DNA of 64,000 nt from an uncultured Porphyromonadaceae bacterium. Lineage in GTDB: Bacteria > Bacteroidota > Bacteroidia > Bacteroidales > Muribaculaceae. Below, piece after piece: positions 8,755 to 18,190 of the stretch. Both the position numbers and the translations under genes were made by a program. Positions within the stretch are counted from its first letter, which is position 1; the number at the start of each line of letters is the position of its first letter. The stretch covers positions 62,001-126,000 of the forward strand of contig URII01000001.1 of NCBI GenBank assembly GCA_900547825.1, in the 5' to 3' direction. The notes beneath the pieces are model-generated. The model searched no databases. It was given only the letters and a program-made list of their open reading frames with translations, and had not been told where the DNA came from.

Positions 8755-9672
8755 TCAGAACAATTTGGCGGGATAGTGGCCCGAATCATGAAGCGATGCG
8801 AGTTTGGCAACCACACCGTCACGGTCGGCGGCATAAGTCACCCCGAACCACTGCGAATCGGTATCAAGCACTTTAACCGAGGCCTCACCCGAATTTATCA
8901 GGGTGTCGACACATGTGGGAATATAGAACTCGGATTTCGGCGCACTGGCATTCTTGTCAAGGAAGCTGACAAATTCGCGCTTCGAAAACTCAAAATAATC
9001 AGGTGTGAAGCCCCAGAAGTTCATCGACACAGGGGTGGAAGGATCAAGAACCTGCAACTCTCCGTTCTCATCGGTGAATGTAACGCGGCGGTCGTCATCA
9101 TAGCTGATAGCTGTGCGCTCCACAACCGATGTGAGCAGTCCGTTATCATCAGTGCTGCACACTCCGCGCGACACCGAACCGTTCTCGGTCATGGTGTTTC
9201 CCACACGGAAACCTACCATTGAATAGTCTCCGGGCGCTGTGCGCTCACGCATCAGATCATGAGCCATGACCTCAAATGCATCACGACCATAGAAATCATC
9301 GGCATTGATAACGGCAAACGGTTCGTCTATCACATCAGCCCCCATCATTACAGCATGATTGGTTCCCCAAGGCTTGGTACGGCCTTCAGGACACACATAG
9401 CCTTCGGGAAGCTTGTCAAGTCCCTGGAAAACAACCTCCACAGGCACATGTCCTTCGTATTTGGAGAGTATCTTGTCGCGGAAATCCTGCTCGAAATCCT
9501 TGCGTATTACGAAAACAATCTTTCCGAATCCGGCACGCACTGCGTCATACACCGAATAGTCCATAATGGTTTCCCCGTTGGGGCCGAGACCGTCAAGCTG
9601 TTTCAGGCCGCCATAGCGGCTGCCCATTCCGGCTGCAAGAATAAGAAGTGTTGGTTTGGAAATCTGTTTCAT
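8755..9672 (-). CDS. Sugar-phosphate nucleotidyltransferase family protein
   Basis: 305 residues, GT-A fold nucleotidyltransferase. N-terminal signature LILAAGMGSRYGGLKQLDGLGPNGETIMDY carries the NTP-binding Gly-rich loop. PWGTNHAVMMG and the metal-binding INADDFYG follow. Likely transfers a nucleotide to a sugar phosphate; sugar and nucleotide cannot be named. It lies 5 bases downstream of galM on the same strand, suggesting a role tied to hexose metabolism. Confidence 0.8.
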   Translation of the reverse strand: MKQISKPTLLILAAGMGSRYGGLKQLDGLGPNGETIMDYSVYDAVRAGFGKIVFVIRKDFEQDFRDKILSKYEGHVPVEVVFQGLDKLPEGYVCPEGRTKPWGTNHAVMMGADVIDEPFAVINADDFYGRDAFEVMAHDLMRERTAPGDYSMVGFRVGNTMTENGSVSRGVCSTDDNGLLTSVVERTAISYDDDRRVTFTDENGELQVLDPSTPVSMNFWGFTPDYFEFSKREFVSFLDKNASAPKSEFYIPTCVDTLINSGEASVKVLDTDSQWFGVTYAADRDGVVAKLASLHDSGHYPAKLF

Positions 9673-9677
9673 ATATA

Positions 9678-10712
9678 TTATATGGTTGAAAACTTGAATA
9701 TTATAGTACGATGATATTCCTCTCCGGGACTAAGGACAGCACTCGGAAAATCCGGTTTGTTGGGAGCGTCGGGAAATCCCTGGCATTCTATTGCCACACC
9801 GCTGTAATCCTCATAAACGGCACCACCTTTACCCAAGGGCGAGCCGGTGAGCCAATTGCCGGTATAGAGCTGAACGCCGGGAAAGTCCGACATAACGGTG
9901 AGCCGACGTCCTGAATTCCTGCTCTCAAGCACGGCCGCCTCCCTGATCTGCCCTGAAACATATCCCTCCACGGCATAACAGCAGTCATAACCTTTGGCAT
10001 AACGCAAAGCCGGGAAGTCGGCGGATATGTCGCGCCCGAGAGGTTTTGGCACAGAGAAGAAATCCATAGGGGTATCCATAACCGGATCCAACGCTCCGGT
10101 AGGCACAAGCGACGGATCAGTAGGCAGATAACGCATTGCGTTCAACCTCAGAATATGATCAAACACCTTGCCCGCATCGTGGCCGTCGAGATTGAAATAT
10201 GTGTGGTTCGTAAGGTTTATTACGGTCTTGCGGTCCGTCACGGCCCGAAGCTCAAGACGCAACTCTCCGCCGGCAAGCAATGTATACCGTGCAGTCACAT
10301 CCAGAGTGCCGGGATAGCCCTCCTCTCCGTCAGTCGAGCGATAGGCGAACAGCACTGAATCGCCCGCTGCTTCCTCCACCCTCCAGTTGCGGTTATGGAA
10401 GCCTGTGGGACCTCCGTGCAAGGCATTAGGGCCGCAATTCACGGCGAGAGTGTACTCCTCACCGTCAAGAGTGAAATGTCCGGCAGCGATACGGTTGGCG
10501 TAACGTCCGGGAATTTTGCCCGCGCAAGGCCCGTCGCCCCGGTAATCGTTTATATCGGCATACCCCAGCACCACATCGTCAACCTGACCGTTTCTGTCAG
10601 GCACACAGAGTGATGTTATGCCGGCTCCGAGCGAGGAAAGTGTCACGGAACATCCCGTTCCGTCGGCTATGGTTATAAGCGTTATATCGCCTGATTCAGA
10701 TGTTGTTATCAT
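9678..10712 (-). CDS. galM: Aldose 1-epimerase (mutarotase)
   Basis: 344 residues. Interconverts alpha and beta anomers of hexoses. GKIPGRYANRI and LHGGPTGFHNRNW are family signatures. Catalytic His lies in NLTNHTYFNL, and the catalytic Glu is in AIECQGFPDAPN near the C-terminus. First gene of a two-gene unit with the nucleotidyltransferase. On the minus strand TAACTTTG (10752-10745) lies about 30 bases before the ATG. No signal peptide, so a cytoplasmic enzyme is expected. Confidence 0.92.
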   Translation of the reverse strand: MITTSESGDITLITIADGTGCSVTLSSLGAGITSLCVPDRNGQVDDVVLGYADINDYRGDGPCAGKIPGRYANRIAAGHFTLDGEEYTLAVNCGPNALHGGPTGFHNRNWRVEEAAGDSVLFAYRSTDGEEGYPGTLDVTARYTLLAGGELRLELRAVTDRKTVINLTNHTYFNLDGHDAGKVFDHILRLNAMRYLPTDPSLVPTGALDPVMDTPMDFFSVPKPLGRDISADFPALRYAKGYDCCYAVEGYVSGQIREAAVLESRNSGRRLTVMSDFPGVQLYTGNWLTGSPLGKGGAVYEDYSGVAIECQGFPDAPNKPDFPSAVLSPGEEYHRTIIFKFSTI

Positions 10713-10759
10713 AATGCTACTGTTTATGCGCCGATACCGCGCTACAAAGTTACGAATAA

Positions 10760-12055
10760 TTACTGATTAGTCCTGACGGCATGGCGCGAAAGCATTCTGT
10801 GGCCGATCCGGCAGTAGAGACATTTACGCGGCTCGCAATATGCCCGGCGCAACTGAATCAGGGCCTGGGAGGTGAACGCATCGCAACACCTGACTCCCGC
10901 ATCACGGAACATCGCCACCACCGAATTGCTTTCGGCCCCTAAGCCACAAAGCATATCGACAGCTCGTGTACAGGCTGAATCATCGCCTTTGTAAAGGCCG
11001 TAGGCATATACAAGCGGCACAGCCACATTGATCACCATCACATCAAGCGATGCCCGGCTCAGCGCTGAGGTCGTCGTTGCCTCCTGCCCGCCGAGCGTAA
11101 AATGGGAGGTCCAGTAGCCTGACAAGGAGGTGTTAAGCACTGACCGCACTTCATCTATCCCTGACGCAGAAGTGAGTCCGGCAAACAGTCCGTGGATCTC
11201 CGCCACAAACGCAGCCAGAAGAGCTATACGCCGGTGGGGGAGGTTATGTGGACGCATACGCCCCGTGCGCCAGCATTCCGATCCTATGGGTTTAAGCCCG
11301 AATTTCGACTGCATGAAGCCATATTCGCGCAACAGCGATTCCACATAGCGGTCACGGCGCCCCTGCGGCACATCACCAAGCAGCCCGCTCTGTCCGAAAA
11401 GCATGGCCTCCAAGGCAAGCGGCGAATCGGAATGCTTCATGAGCACCCGCAGAGGGGTGGCGAGAGCAAGGCGTTCGAACGGCTCACTGTTGAGACCGAA
11501 CCCCAAGGCACGGGCCAGAGACACATAGCATACCTCTCGCCAATCGCCGCTGAAACGCGACAGAAGCCCTTCAATACGCTCCACTTTGGCATACAGGCGT
11601 TCATGTGCAAGAGCCGCTATCCAGTCACTAACGTAGAGCTGAGGCAATGATGCGATCTCCTCCCGGCAGGGCAGCGAACTGTCGGCCCGGGCCACAAGCC
11701 GCGAATAATGCACCGAGAAGTCAGCGGCCGCGGGCATTATAACCTGCGGTATGACCTCTCCGTCGGAGCGATGCACGGCCATGTCGTCATACTCCACCAC
11801 ATGAAGCACCACATTGTCATAGGCCCGGTCCAGATGATGGCCATGGCGTTTCCAGTCGCTCGCCCGCACATGTATCTCCACATTTCCAGCCCATAGGTGT
11901 CCGTCAATCATAACCTTGGCATTGAAGAAATCGGGTCCGGAACCGGTGTTAAGGGTACCGGGGTCGATAAGCTTCACCTTGCGTCCGTCAACAGCCGTGA
12001 GCGAGGCAGGACGCCACAGGCGGTGTTGCCATATATATTGCATGAGTTTTTCCAT
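10760..12055 (-). CDS. DUF2851 family protein
   Basis: 431 residues matching DUF2851, a family largely confined to Bacteroidota and without assigned function. Recognisable parts are the N-terminal GSGPDFFNAKVMIDG, then WAGNVEIHVRASDW and NVVLHVV. The C-terminus has a cysteine pair with nearby His (KCLYCRIGH) that could bind a metal. No signal peptide or membrane segment. It sits 38 bases after the phosphoethanolamine transferase on the same strand. Confidence 0.82.
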   Translation of the reverse strand: MEKLMQYIWQHRLWRPASLTAVDGRKVKLIDPGTLNTGSGPDFFNAKVMIDGHLWAGNVEIHVRASDWKRHGHHLDRAYDNVVLHVVEYDDMAVHRSDGEVIPQVIMPAAADFSVHYSRLVARADSSLPCREEIASLPQLYVSDWIAALAHERLYAKVERIEGLLSRFSGDWREVCYVSLARALGFGLNSEPFERLALATPLRVLMKHSDSPLALEAMLFGQSGLLGDVPQGRRDRYVESLLREYGFMQSKFGLKPIGSECWRTGRMRPHNLPHRRIALLAAFVAEIHGLFAGLTSASGIDEVRSVLNTSLSGYWTSHFTLGGQEATTTSALSRASLDVMVINVAVPLVYAYGLYKGDDSACTRAVDMLCGLGAESNSVVAMFRDAGVRCCDAFTSQALIQLRRAYCEPRKCLYCRIGHRMLSRHAVRTNQ

Positions 12056-12093
12056 GGTGCGGGGAGATAAGGGTTGGAGAGAAATTCAGAAAC

Positions 12094-13773
12094 TCAGAGA
12101 TCGAATGATTCAAGGGGTACAGCCCGGTTATGGTCATCGAGATACAGCCTCGGTGCGGGTCTCATATCCGGTGAGGTAAGATCGAGTCCACCATCATATC
12201 GTGGGGTGGCCAGTCCCCCGAGCCGCAGCACTGTGTGAAAGAAATGTTCCGACGGCGACACGGCCACATGACCGTTTTTCCTTGCACCCTCAAGCAATTG
12301 AGGTTCCGCAGCGTCAAGCCGGGGCGACACCCACAGAAACAGTGGCACATGGATCTGCATCATTGACGGCACAGGCGATGCGTGAAGAAACAGCTCACGG
12401 CTGTCGTCATAGATATCCTCGCCGTGGTCGCTGGTGTAGATTACCGAAGCATAGGCTCCCGTGGCCCTCAAGCGTTCTATCACGCCACAAAGCAGGCTGT
12501 CGGTGACAAGAATGGAATTGCGGTAGGCATTCAGTAGCCCCGGGCGTCCTGCCGGGGTGGGATCGGACGAATCATCGGGCATAAAGCGGGCCATACTCCG
12601 GGGATAACGGTCGGAATAATTGTAATGGCTTCCATAGGTGTGCAGCACTATGAGCTGTTTGCCACGACCCGATGCTATTATCGAATCCACTACCGGCAAC
12701 AAGTCAAGATCCGACACCTCCGCCCCATCCGGCACCTTATCCCTTACAAATTCAGCTACATCCGCCTCATTTCCGAAAAAGTCGATAAACGAACGGTTGC
12801 GCTGTTGGTTTGAAATGAAAGAAGTATGGAAACCGGCCTCTTTGAAAGCCGTTATAAAGCTTTTCACTCGGTATATATCTTTGTCATAATCAGCGGCCGT
12901 TACCTCTGAAAGCAGCATGGGCACACTCTTATGGGTGGTGTTGCTCTCGCTCAGAGCATTCGGGAATACAGCAATTCCATCCTCACGCATAAGCCGCGGT
13001 GTAGTGGGCAGTTCTGTCAGCCCCATAAGCTGCCAGTCGGCGGCACGGGAAGTCTCCCCTATCACCACCACGCACAGTTCAGGCACCGAATCGGGACGCT
13101 GTGAATGTGCATCGAATCGGTAGGAAGCCGATGTTTCGGCATAACGTGAAGTCTTGATGGTCCGCTCAACGGCAAGACGTATATTGTTGAACACATTCAC
13201 CGGATATAAATCCCGTGTGACACTGTAACCATTACCCGAACCGTAAGCCCATATAAGGCACCCTATGCCAACGACGGATATAATGACGCCGGCCCTACGT
13301 CCGTTGCGTAATGTATGCTGGTCAAGGCGTGTATGCCTTACCGCTTCGACTACACCCACGGAAATTAAAGGCACAAACACTACTACCACTATCATGACTA
13401 TCAGCGCTATGCCTCCAAGCAGCTCTCCTGCTTCGGAAGGATTAGTGGTGACAAGGTTAAGAAACATATCCACGGCTATGACTGAGCGGCCGAAAAGATA
13501 CAGCAGCACCATCTGGAACGCGGCAAAAAACATAAGCGGGAAACACCACAACATAGTCCGTCCGGCCTTTGACGAGCTGAAAGCCAACAGAATATATATG
13601 CCTACCGGCAACAGCACATTTGCCGCTTTGCCGGCTGCCGACAACGGTTCGGTAACCGACAGCCATACATTGGGCACAGCCAATGCGGCCACCATGAGCC
13701 ACATCCACACACCGGCAGCAGCCGGTGAAAACAAACGGGAAACGATATGTAGTAATTTGTCAGAATGCTTCAT
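12094..13773 (-). CDS. Phosphoethanolamine transferase, EptA-like
   Basis: 559 residues. Inner-membrane enzyme with an N-terminal half of about five transmembrane helices and a periplasmic sulfatase-fold domain. Motifs: VVVIGETSRAADWQLMG (metal site), SESNTTHKSVPMLLS with the likely Thr nucleophile, LHTYGSHYNY, and YTSDHGEDIYDD near the end. Members move phosphoethanolamine from phosphatidylethanolamine onto lipid A or glycans. Its start overlaps the stop of the upstream barrel gene by 14 bases, so the two are translated from one transcript. Confidence 0.87.
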   Translation of the reverse strand: MKHSDKLLHIVSRLFSPAAAGVWMWLMVAALAVPNVWLSVTEPLSAAGKAANVLLPVGIYILLAFSSSKAGRTMLWCFPLMFFAAFQMVLLYLFGRSVIAVDMFLNLVTTNPSEAGELLGGIALIVMIVVVVFVPLISVGVVEAVRHTRLDQHTLRNGRRAGVIISVVGIGCLIWAYGSGNGYSVTRDLYPVNVFNNIRLAVERTIKTSRYAETSASYRFDAHSQRPDSVPELCVVVIGETSRAADWQLMGLTELPTTPRLMREDGIAVFPNALSESNTTHKSVPMLLSEVTAADYDKDIYRVKSFITAFKEAGFHTSFISNQQRNRSFIDFFGNEADVAEFVRDKVPDGAEVSDLDLLPVVDSIIASGRGKQLIVLHTYGSHYNYSDRYPRSMARFMPDDSSDPTPAGRPGLLNAYRNSILVTDSLLCGVIERLRATGAYASVIYTSDHGEDIYDDSRELFLHASPVPSMMQIHVPLFLWVSPRLDAAEPQLLEGARKNGHVAVSPSEHFFHTVLRLGGLATPRYDGGLDLTSPDMRPAPRLYLDDHNRAVPLESFDL

Positions 13774-14908
13774 TTATGCTAAAAAGAAATGCATTAGTGG
13801 ATTTACCTATGCCGAAGTCGACACGCACATTCGAGTTGCGTTTGAACTCCCAGCGGTAGCCGATACCCGCATTGGGCAGAAAAGATGAAAGTGAGAACTC
13901 CGAAAGACGCGGAGCCACACAGCCTCCGCCCACCCAAAGCGCCAGCCCGTTGCGCCGCCATATATGTTGCCGCAGCTCCACGGCAAAATCAAGGGCACAT
14001 TTGTCGCGGTATTGTCCCAAATAATATCCGCGCATGTCGCGTGAGCCTCCGAATGTCGAAAGCATGCACCACGGCACATTGCCATAGGCTCCACGAACAT
14101 GCATATATTCTGCTATCACAGCTCCGCGCCATGCCTTCTGATAAGCCGAAGCCCATGCCGAGATATATCCGAAACGCTCCCGGTTCCAAAGCCATGCGGG
14201 AAAGAAACGCTGCTCAAGCCGCAGATTGACTCCACGCTTCGGCGCCGTGAAGTTGTCGCGCGTGTCAAATGCGAATGTCAACCCGATACCATTGGACGAA
14301 TCGCTTAGATGAGCCCCCTCCCAACGCTCTTTATTGTCGGGATTCAGAGCCTCGGTAAATGACACCTCTATCCCTGGACCAAGATAGACATTACGGCCTA
14401 TACGCACAAGGAAGTCAAGCGTGGCCAGATAACTTATTTTATTATACGAAGTGCGGTTATCACGGTTGCGTGCGGCCTCATAACCTATTCCCCAGTAATA
14501 TGTAGGCATATATTCGAAGGTGAATCCGTAATTAAGCCTCATCCTGTCATGAGGAAATATATGGGTACCCTCTATACCGGCTGATACATATCCTATTATA
14601 GAAAGATCACCGAATATAGACATATTCGACGGAGGAAGCAGTGTGTCTATCTCTCCACTGCGGTAAAATCCCGAAGCCACCACAGCTGCTCCGAGACTGT
14701 TTTCGGATGAATAATACGGGCCGCCTATAACAGAGATATCAAATTTTTTATACTCGCGCGGTTTATTGGCATTATCAAAATATTTTTTGATACGCTGAAT
14801 CAGATTTGGCTTTGGATGCGGTTGCAGAGTATCGGCGGCAATGGAATCGCCGGCTGCTGCAGCCAAAACCGCAGTAACAAAGATACATAACCACAATAAA
14901 CGTCGCAT
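13760..14908 (-). CDS. BamA/TamA-family outer-membrane barrel without POTRA domains
   Basis: 382 residues with a signal peptide (about 1-25) and a short charged linker, then only the 16-strand-type surface antigen domain. The barrel part contains FDTRDNFTAPKRGVNL and GGSRDMRGYYLGQYRDK, which corresponds to the conserved RGF/Y loop motif. It ends on an aromatic residue (INEAF) as expected for an outer-membrane protein. No POTRA repeats precede it. Promoter TACCTTTG lies about 20 bases upstream on the minus strand. Its role is unknown; coupling to the phosphoethanolamine transferase suggests an envelope function. Confidence 0.78.
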   Translation of the reverse strand: MRRLLWLCIFVTAVLAAAAGDSIAADTLQPHPKPNLIQRIKKYFDNANKPREYKKFDISVIGGPYYSSENSLGAAVVASGFYRSGEIDTLLPPSNMSIFGDLSIIGYVSAGIEGTHIFPHDRMRLNYGFTFEYMPTYYWGIGYEAARNRDNRTSYNKISYLATLDFLVRIGRNVYLGPGIEVSFTEALNPDNKERWEGAHLSDSSNGIGLTFAFDTRDNFTAPKRGVNLRLEQRFFPAWLWNRERFGYISAWASAYQKAWRGAVIAEYMHVRGAYGNVPWCMLSTFGGSRDMRGYYLGQYRDKCALDFAVELRQHIWRRNGLALWVGGGCVAPRLSEFSLSSFLPNAGIGYRWEFKRNSNVRVDFGIGKSTNAFLFSINEAF

Positions 14909-15066
14909 CGTAATTTATCCGAGACGACAAAGGTAGCGAAAAAAGCTGACAGTAAGCCACCACATATCCAAACCGCCTACTATCCACCCCCTATCGCCGA
15001 AATTATCCCCATCCCACAAATAGTGGTCCTTAAATATTTAGTAGGAGACTTATAACTTGGGATAGG

Positions 15067-15675
15067 TCAGCGGGGAAGAAAGGCCACAAACTCTTTGCCG
15101 TGTGGCACAAGGAGGGTCTGGAAGCCGAGCGATGCGGCAGCGTCGATGTTGTCCTGCGAATCATCGAGGAATAGCGTTTCAGCCGGTTTTATATCAAATC
15201 GCTCTATTGCATAGCGGAATATGCGTTCATCCGGTTTCATCACTTTAGCCTCGAATGAAGTCAAAGCTCCGTCGAAATAATATCCTAAGCTGTGGCCGAG
15301 TTTGGAGAACTCATTACGGATCTTTGAATTCCACATTATAGGATTGGTATTTGACAGAAGGTACGTCCAATAATGTTTGCGCAGCCGCTTCAGATGACGC
15401 AATCTGTGTTCCGGTATCTCCACAAGGAACGCTTCAAACGCCTCATCAATTTTTGCATCGGGTATATCGCGCCCGGCAATACGACGGATTTCATCACGGA
15501 ACCCCGCCGCATCAATCTCGCCTGATTCAATAAGCCTGAACGGCCCCGACTGCACATAGTCACCAAGCATTTCGCCGGCATCCTCAATGCCAAGCTCAAC
15601 AAACGCATCTACACAACGGGAGCGCTCTATATCCATGATAACGCCTCCCAGATCAAAAAGCAAGTTACGTATCAT
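15067..15675 (-). CDS. HAD-superfamily hydrolase (IA, YihX-like)
   Basis: 202 residues. Motif I is FDLGGVIMD with the nucleophilic Asp, motif II LLSNT, motif III Lys around KVMKPDERIF, and motif IV FLDDSQDNI. The second Asp of the usual DxD is replaced by Gly (DLGG), a known variant in this sub-branch. Probably a small-molecule phosphatase; substrate unknown. TAACTTTG (15687-15680) ends 4 bases before the ATG, so the mRNA is nearly leaderless. Confidence 0.85.
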   Translation of the reverse strand: MIRNLLFDLGGVIMDIERSRCVDAFVELGIEDAGEMLGDYVQSGPFRLIESGEIDAAGFRDEIRRIAGRDIPDAKIDEAFEAFLVEIPEHRLRHLKRLRKHYWTYLLSNTNPIMWNSKIRNEFSKLGHSLGYYFDGALTSFEAKVMKPDERIFRYAIERFDIKPAETLFLDDSQDNIDAAASLGFQTLLVPHGKEFVAFLPR

Positions 15676-15729
15676 GGTGCAAAGTTACGAATTTTCCGCC
15701 GCTTGGAAAAATCCGCCTCCCGCAGCAGT

Positions 15730-17937
15730 TCACCTCAACGCGATTTTACGCATCACGGAGCCGACCGAACCTTTCACTGACACCACATATATTCCCGCAA
15801 CCAATCCCGACAGATCTGCATAGGACCCTCTGCCTGACACAACGACAGAACCATTGGCCGATATCACAATCCACTCCGGCATATCACCGGCGCCTGATAC
15901 GGTCATGGCCCGGCCGTCAATATCCACTGAAATTCCATCTGTCCTTTCCACGATGTCAATTCCTGACCATCTGTCGAACCACGAACGGGGATAAAGTGTG
16001 GTCATGGCCACACCGTCAACAACATAGTTTACGCGGATCGTCTCCACTTCATCATAAGGCATAGGCGGCTCTATAATTCCGTTGGATGCAGGTGTCATTC
16101 CTGTACCCTCATTGAACTGCACATCAGTAAGTGTAAATGCCAAATATTCTTCGGGACGAACGGAAAGCCGCATTTTTCCATCGGCATTGTGCACGCCTAA
16201 ATTATACATAACTTCCACTTCACATCCTTCCGACATGGCCTGGAAATAATTTTCACCACACTTTCCGGGAACGTAATAAACGGCACCGGGAACTATATAA
16301 TTCTGCATCGGAGCAAACGCCTCGCAGTAGAATGTAGGTTTGACCGTCGCACCGTTAGAGACGGTGAATATAGAATTGAGAGGACACATGTCATCCTCGG
16401 GCAACTTCCCTGAATCGGTAGTCCGCACATATACATCAGGTGTATTGATTCCCTGATAATAATTCACCACACAGTCATCGGTTATAGTGAATGTGCCTAT
16501 CACCAGCTTCGTCAAAGGCACTCCCGGTCCGATATTAGGATGCATGAATCCATCCGCCAAAGTGCCGAACCAGATTCTTGAGGGGAAAAATATGTCAGTC
16601 AGGTTGTGGCATCTTGTGACAAAACTATGGTTTATGGAGAGGCCTTCCTTATCTGTATTGATAGCTGACAGATCTATTTTCTTGAGGTTAACACATCCGG
16701 AAAACATATCCTGACCAAGATAAGAGTCAAGTGCCTCACCTGAATCGAAAACCACTTTTTCAAAACCGCAGCCATAGAATATACTGTCAGCTGAAAGATC
16801 GGTAGAGGCCGAAAAGGGGAATTTTTTCAATGTCTTGCACCCCTTGAACGCAGCGGTGCCTATCTCCGCCGGAACGGAAGCGAACGTAACTGTTTCCAAC
16901 GATGTGCAATCAAGGGCGAAATTATCAGGAATTACAGCCTTCTTTACTTTAACGTTTATTGATGTCAGATTGCGGCAACCGGCGAATATACCTTTATCGG
17001 AATAGCTGTATTCATAACTCGGGGGTATGATGGCCGAAGTCAGTCCCGAACCGGCGAACGCCATGGCTTCTATGCGCCTGAGTGAGGACGGGAGATTGAC
17101 TGATGTCACTGACGAATTGAGAAAAGCACATTTCTCAACAGTATTTACCGAGGCGGGCAATGTGAGATTTTTCAGCCGCCGGCTGTTGGCAAACGCATAT
17201 TCTGCAATTTTACCCACTTGTGCAGCTATAGTCACATTCTGTATCGTCCGGGCCCGAGGATAAGCCACAAGTTCCCAATCACTGCGGCCCGTGAATATCA
17301 ATGCGCCTCCATCCACTTTATAATTCTTGTTGGTTGATGCAACTGTAATCTTAGCCAAAGCGCTCATCTCATGAAAACCGGCTTCAGGCGATATATAATA
17401 TACCGACTCGGGGAGCTCTAAAGTCCCGATAGTTGTATTGCCATTGAAACATCCGGCAGCTATATACCTAACTTTGCTATGAACAGCAAGCTCATCGTCC
17501 ATCAGAGCCTGCGGAACCCGGTAGAGTACCGAAAGATCCCTTTTCACCAACAATCCGGCACCGGTTGCGGCCAGACTCCTGTTACCAGATTCTACTATAA
17601 ACTTCTCAAGCATTTCACAGCCGTCGAAATTCTTAGCCCCGGCAATATAGTCATCCGACTCTCCGATCAATGTTATGGAAGCCGGAATAGTTATTTCCGT
17701 CACTGCATCAAGGTTGTCAAGTGCATGCGGAGCTATCGACGTCACGGTATAGGTAATGCCGTCGGTATGCTTATAGGTGCCCGGAAGTGTCAGCTTTCCC
17801 GACGAAGGCTGGTTGCCCGACCAGCCTGTAAGGCAGCATGTCTTTTTCGACGAGTTGAGACTTCCGTAAGTATAACGCATGGCCGATGCGGGAAACACCG
17901 CAGCACCAAGCAAGAATAAAACCAATAGACTTTTCAT
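15730..17937 (-). CDS. BspA-type leucine-rich repeat surface protein with T9SS sorting domain
   Basis: 735 residues. Signal peptide at 1-19, then many LRR_5 repeats of the kind TEITIPASI, LTLPASVNTVEKCAFLNSSV and SLRRIEAMAFAGSGL, as in BspA-like adhesins. After about residue 500 the repeats give way to a less regular region. The last 70 residues (EWIVISANGSVVVSG, LVAGIYVVSVKG, RKIALR) form a type A T9SS sorting domain. Likely displayed on the cell surface, where such proteins bind host or bacterial partners; the partner is unknown. A TACATTTG promoter box (17991-17984) overlaps inverted repeats shared with the divergent regulator gene. Confidence 0.82.
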   Translation of the reverse strand: MKSLLVLFLLGAAVFPASAMRYTYGSLNSSKKTCCLTGWSGNQPSSGKLTLPGTYKHTDGITYTVTSIAPHALDNLDAVTEITIPASITLIGESDDYIAGAKNFDGCEMLEKFIVESGNRSLAATGAGLLVKRDLSVLYRVPQALMDDELAVHSKVRYIAAGCFNGNTTIGTLELPESVYYISPEAGFHEMSALAKITVASTNKNYKVDGGALIFTGRSDWELVAYPRARTIQNVTIAAQVGKIAEYAFANSRRLKNLTLPASVNTVEKCAFLNSSVTSVNLPSSLRRIEAMAFAGSGLTSAIIPPSYEYSYSDKGIFAGCRNLTSINVKVKKAVIPDNFALDCTSLETVTFASVPAEIGTAAFKGCKTLKKFPFSASTDLSADSIFYGCGFEKVVFDSGEALDSYLGQDMFSGCVNLKKIDLSAINTDKEGLSINHSFVTRCHNLTDIFFPSRIWFGTLADGFMHPNIGPGVPLTKLVIGTFTITDDCVVNYYQGINTPDVYVRTTDSGKLPEDDMCPLNSIFTVSNGATVKPTFYCEAFAPMQNYIVPGAVYYVPGKCGENYFQAMSEGCEVEVMYNLGVHNADGKMRLSVRPEEYLAFTLTDVQFNEGTGMTPASNGIIEPPMPYDEVETIRVNYVVDGVAMTTLYPRSWFDRWSGIDIVERTDGISVDIDGRAMTVSGAGDMPEWIVISANGSVVVSGRGSYADLSGLVAGIYVVSVKGSVGSVMRKIALR

Positions 17938-17952
17938 GTTCCAATCCTTGTT

Positions 17953-18009
17953 TTACATTTATAACCCTCAGTAAATTTTCGCGCAAATGTAAACATCATC
18001 CTTACATTT
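17953..18009. promoter_or_regulatory. Three TTACATTT half-sites over the LRR gene promoter
   Basis: TTACATTT occurs at 17953-17960 and 18002-18009, and its complement AAATGTAA at 17985-17992. The last two form a perfect 8-9-8 inverted repeat covering the minus-strand -7 box. This looks like an operator for the surface protein gene; the binding protein is not known. Confidence 0.45.
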
Positions 18010-18129
18010 CCAGTCCATCCCTATGCGTTATTACCGATCCATATACCCTTTATAGTCCGAAAGAAACCGATAGCCAGACCCGCACTTGCGCAATTATAGC
18101 ACCTATATACCGCCAATTGCAGTCTATTA

Positions 18130-18151
18130 CCGGTCTATTTAGGTAGACCGG
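18130..18151. promoter_or_regulatory. Inverted repeat upstream of the TPR-HTH regulator
   Basis: CCGGTCTA, spacer TTTAGG, TAGACCGG: a perfect 8-bp dyad just upstream of where the -33 element of the rightward regulator would lie (its -7-like box is TAATTTCG at 18176-18183). Candidate operator, possibly autoregulatory. Confidence 0.45.
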
Positions 18152-18190
18152 AGTACAAATCCGGGCTTTTTTAGCTAATTTCGCCTTTAC

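Noticed and set aside
14985..15025. C-rich strings with ATCCCCATCCC, similar to 24645-24662
   Set aside because: Short, low-complexity matches upstream of unrelated genes; too weak to call a shared site.
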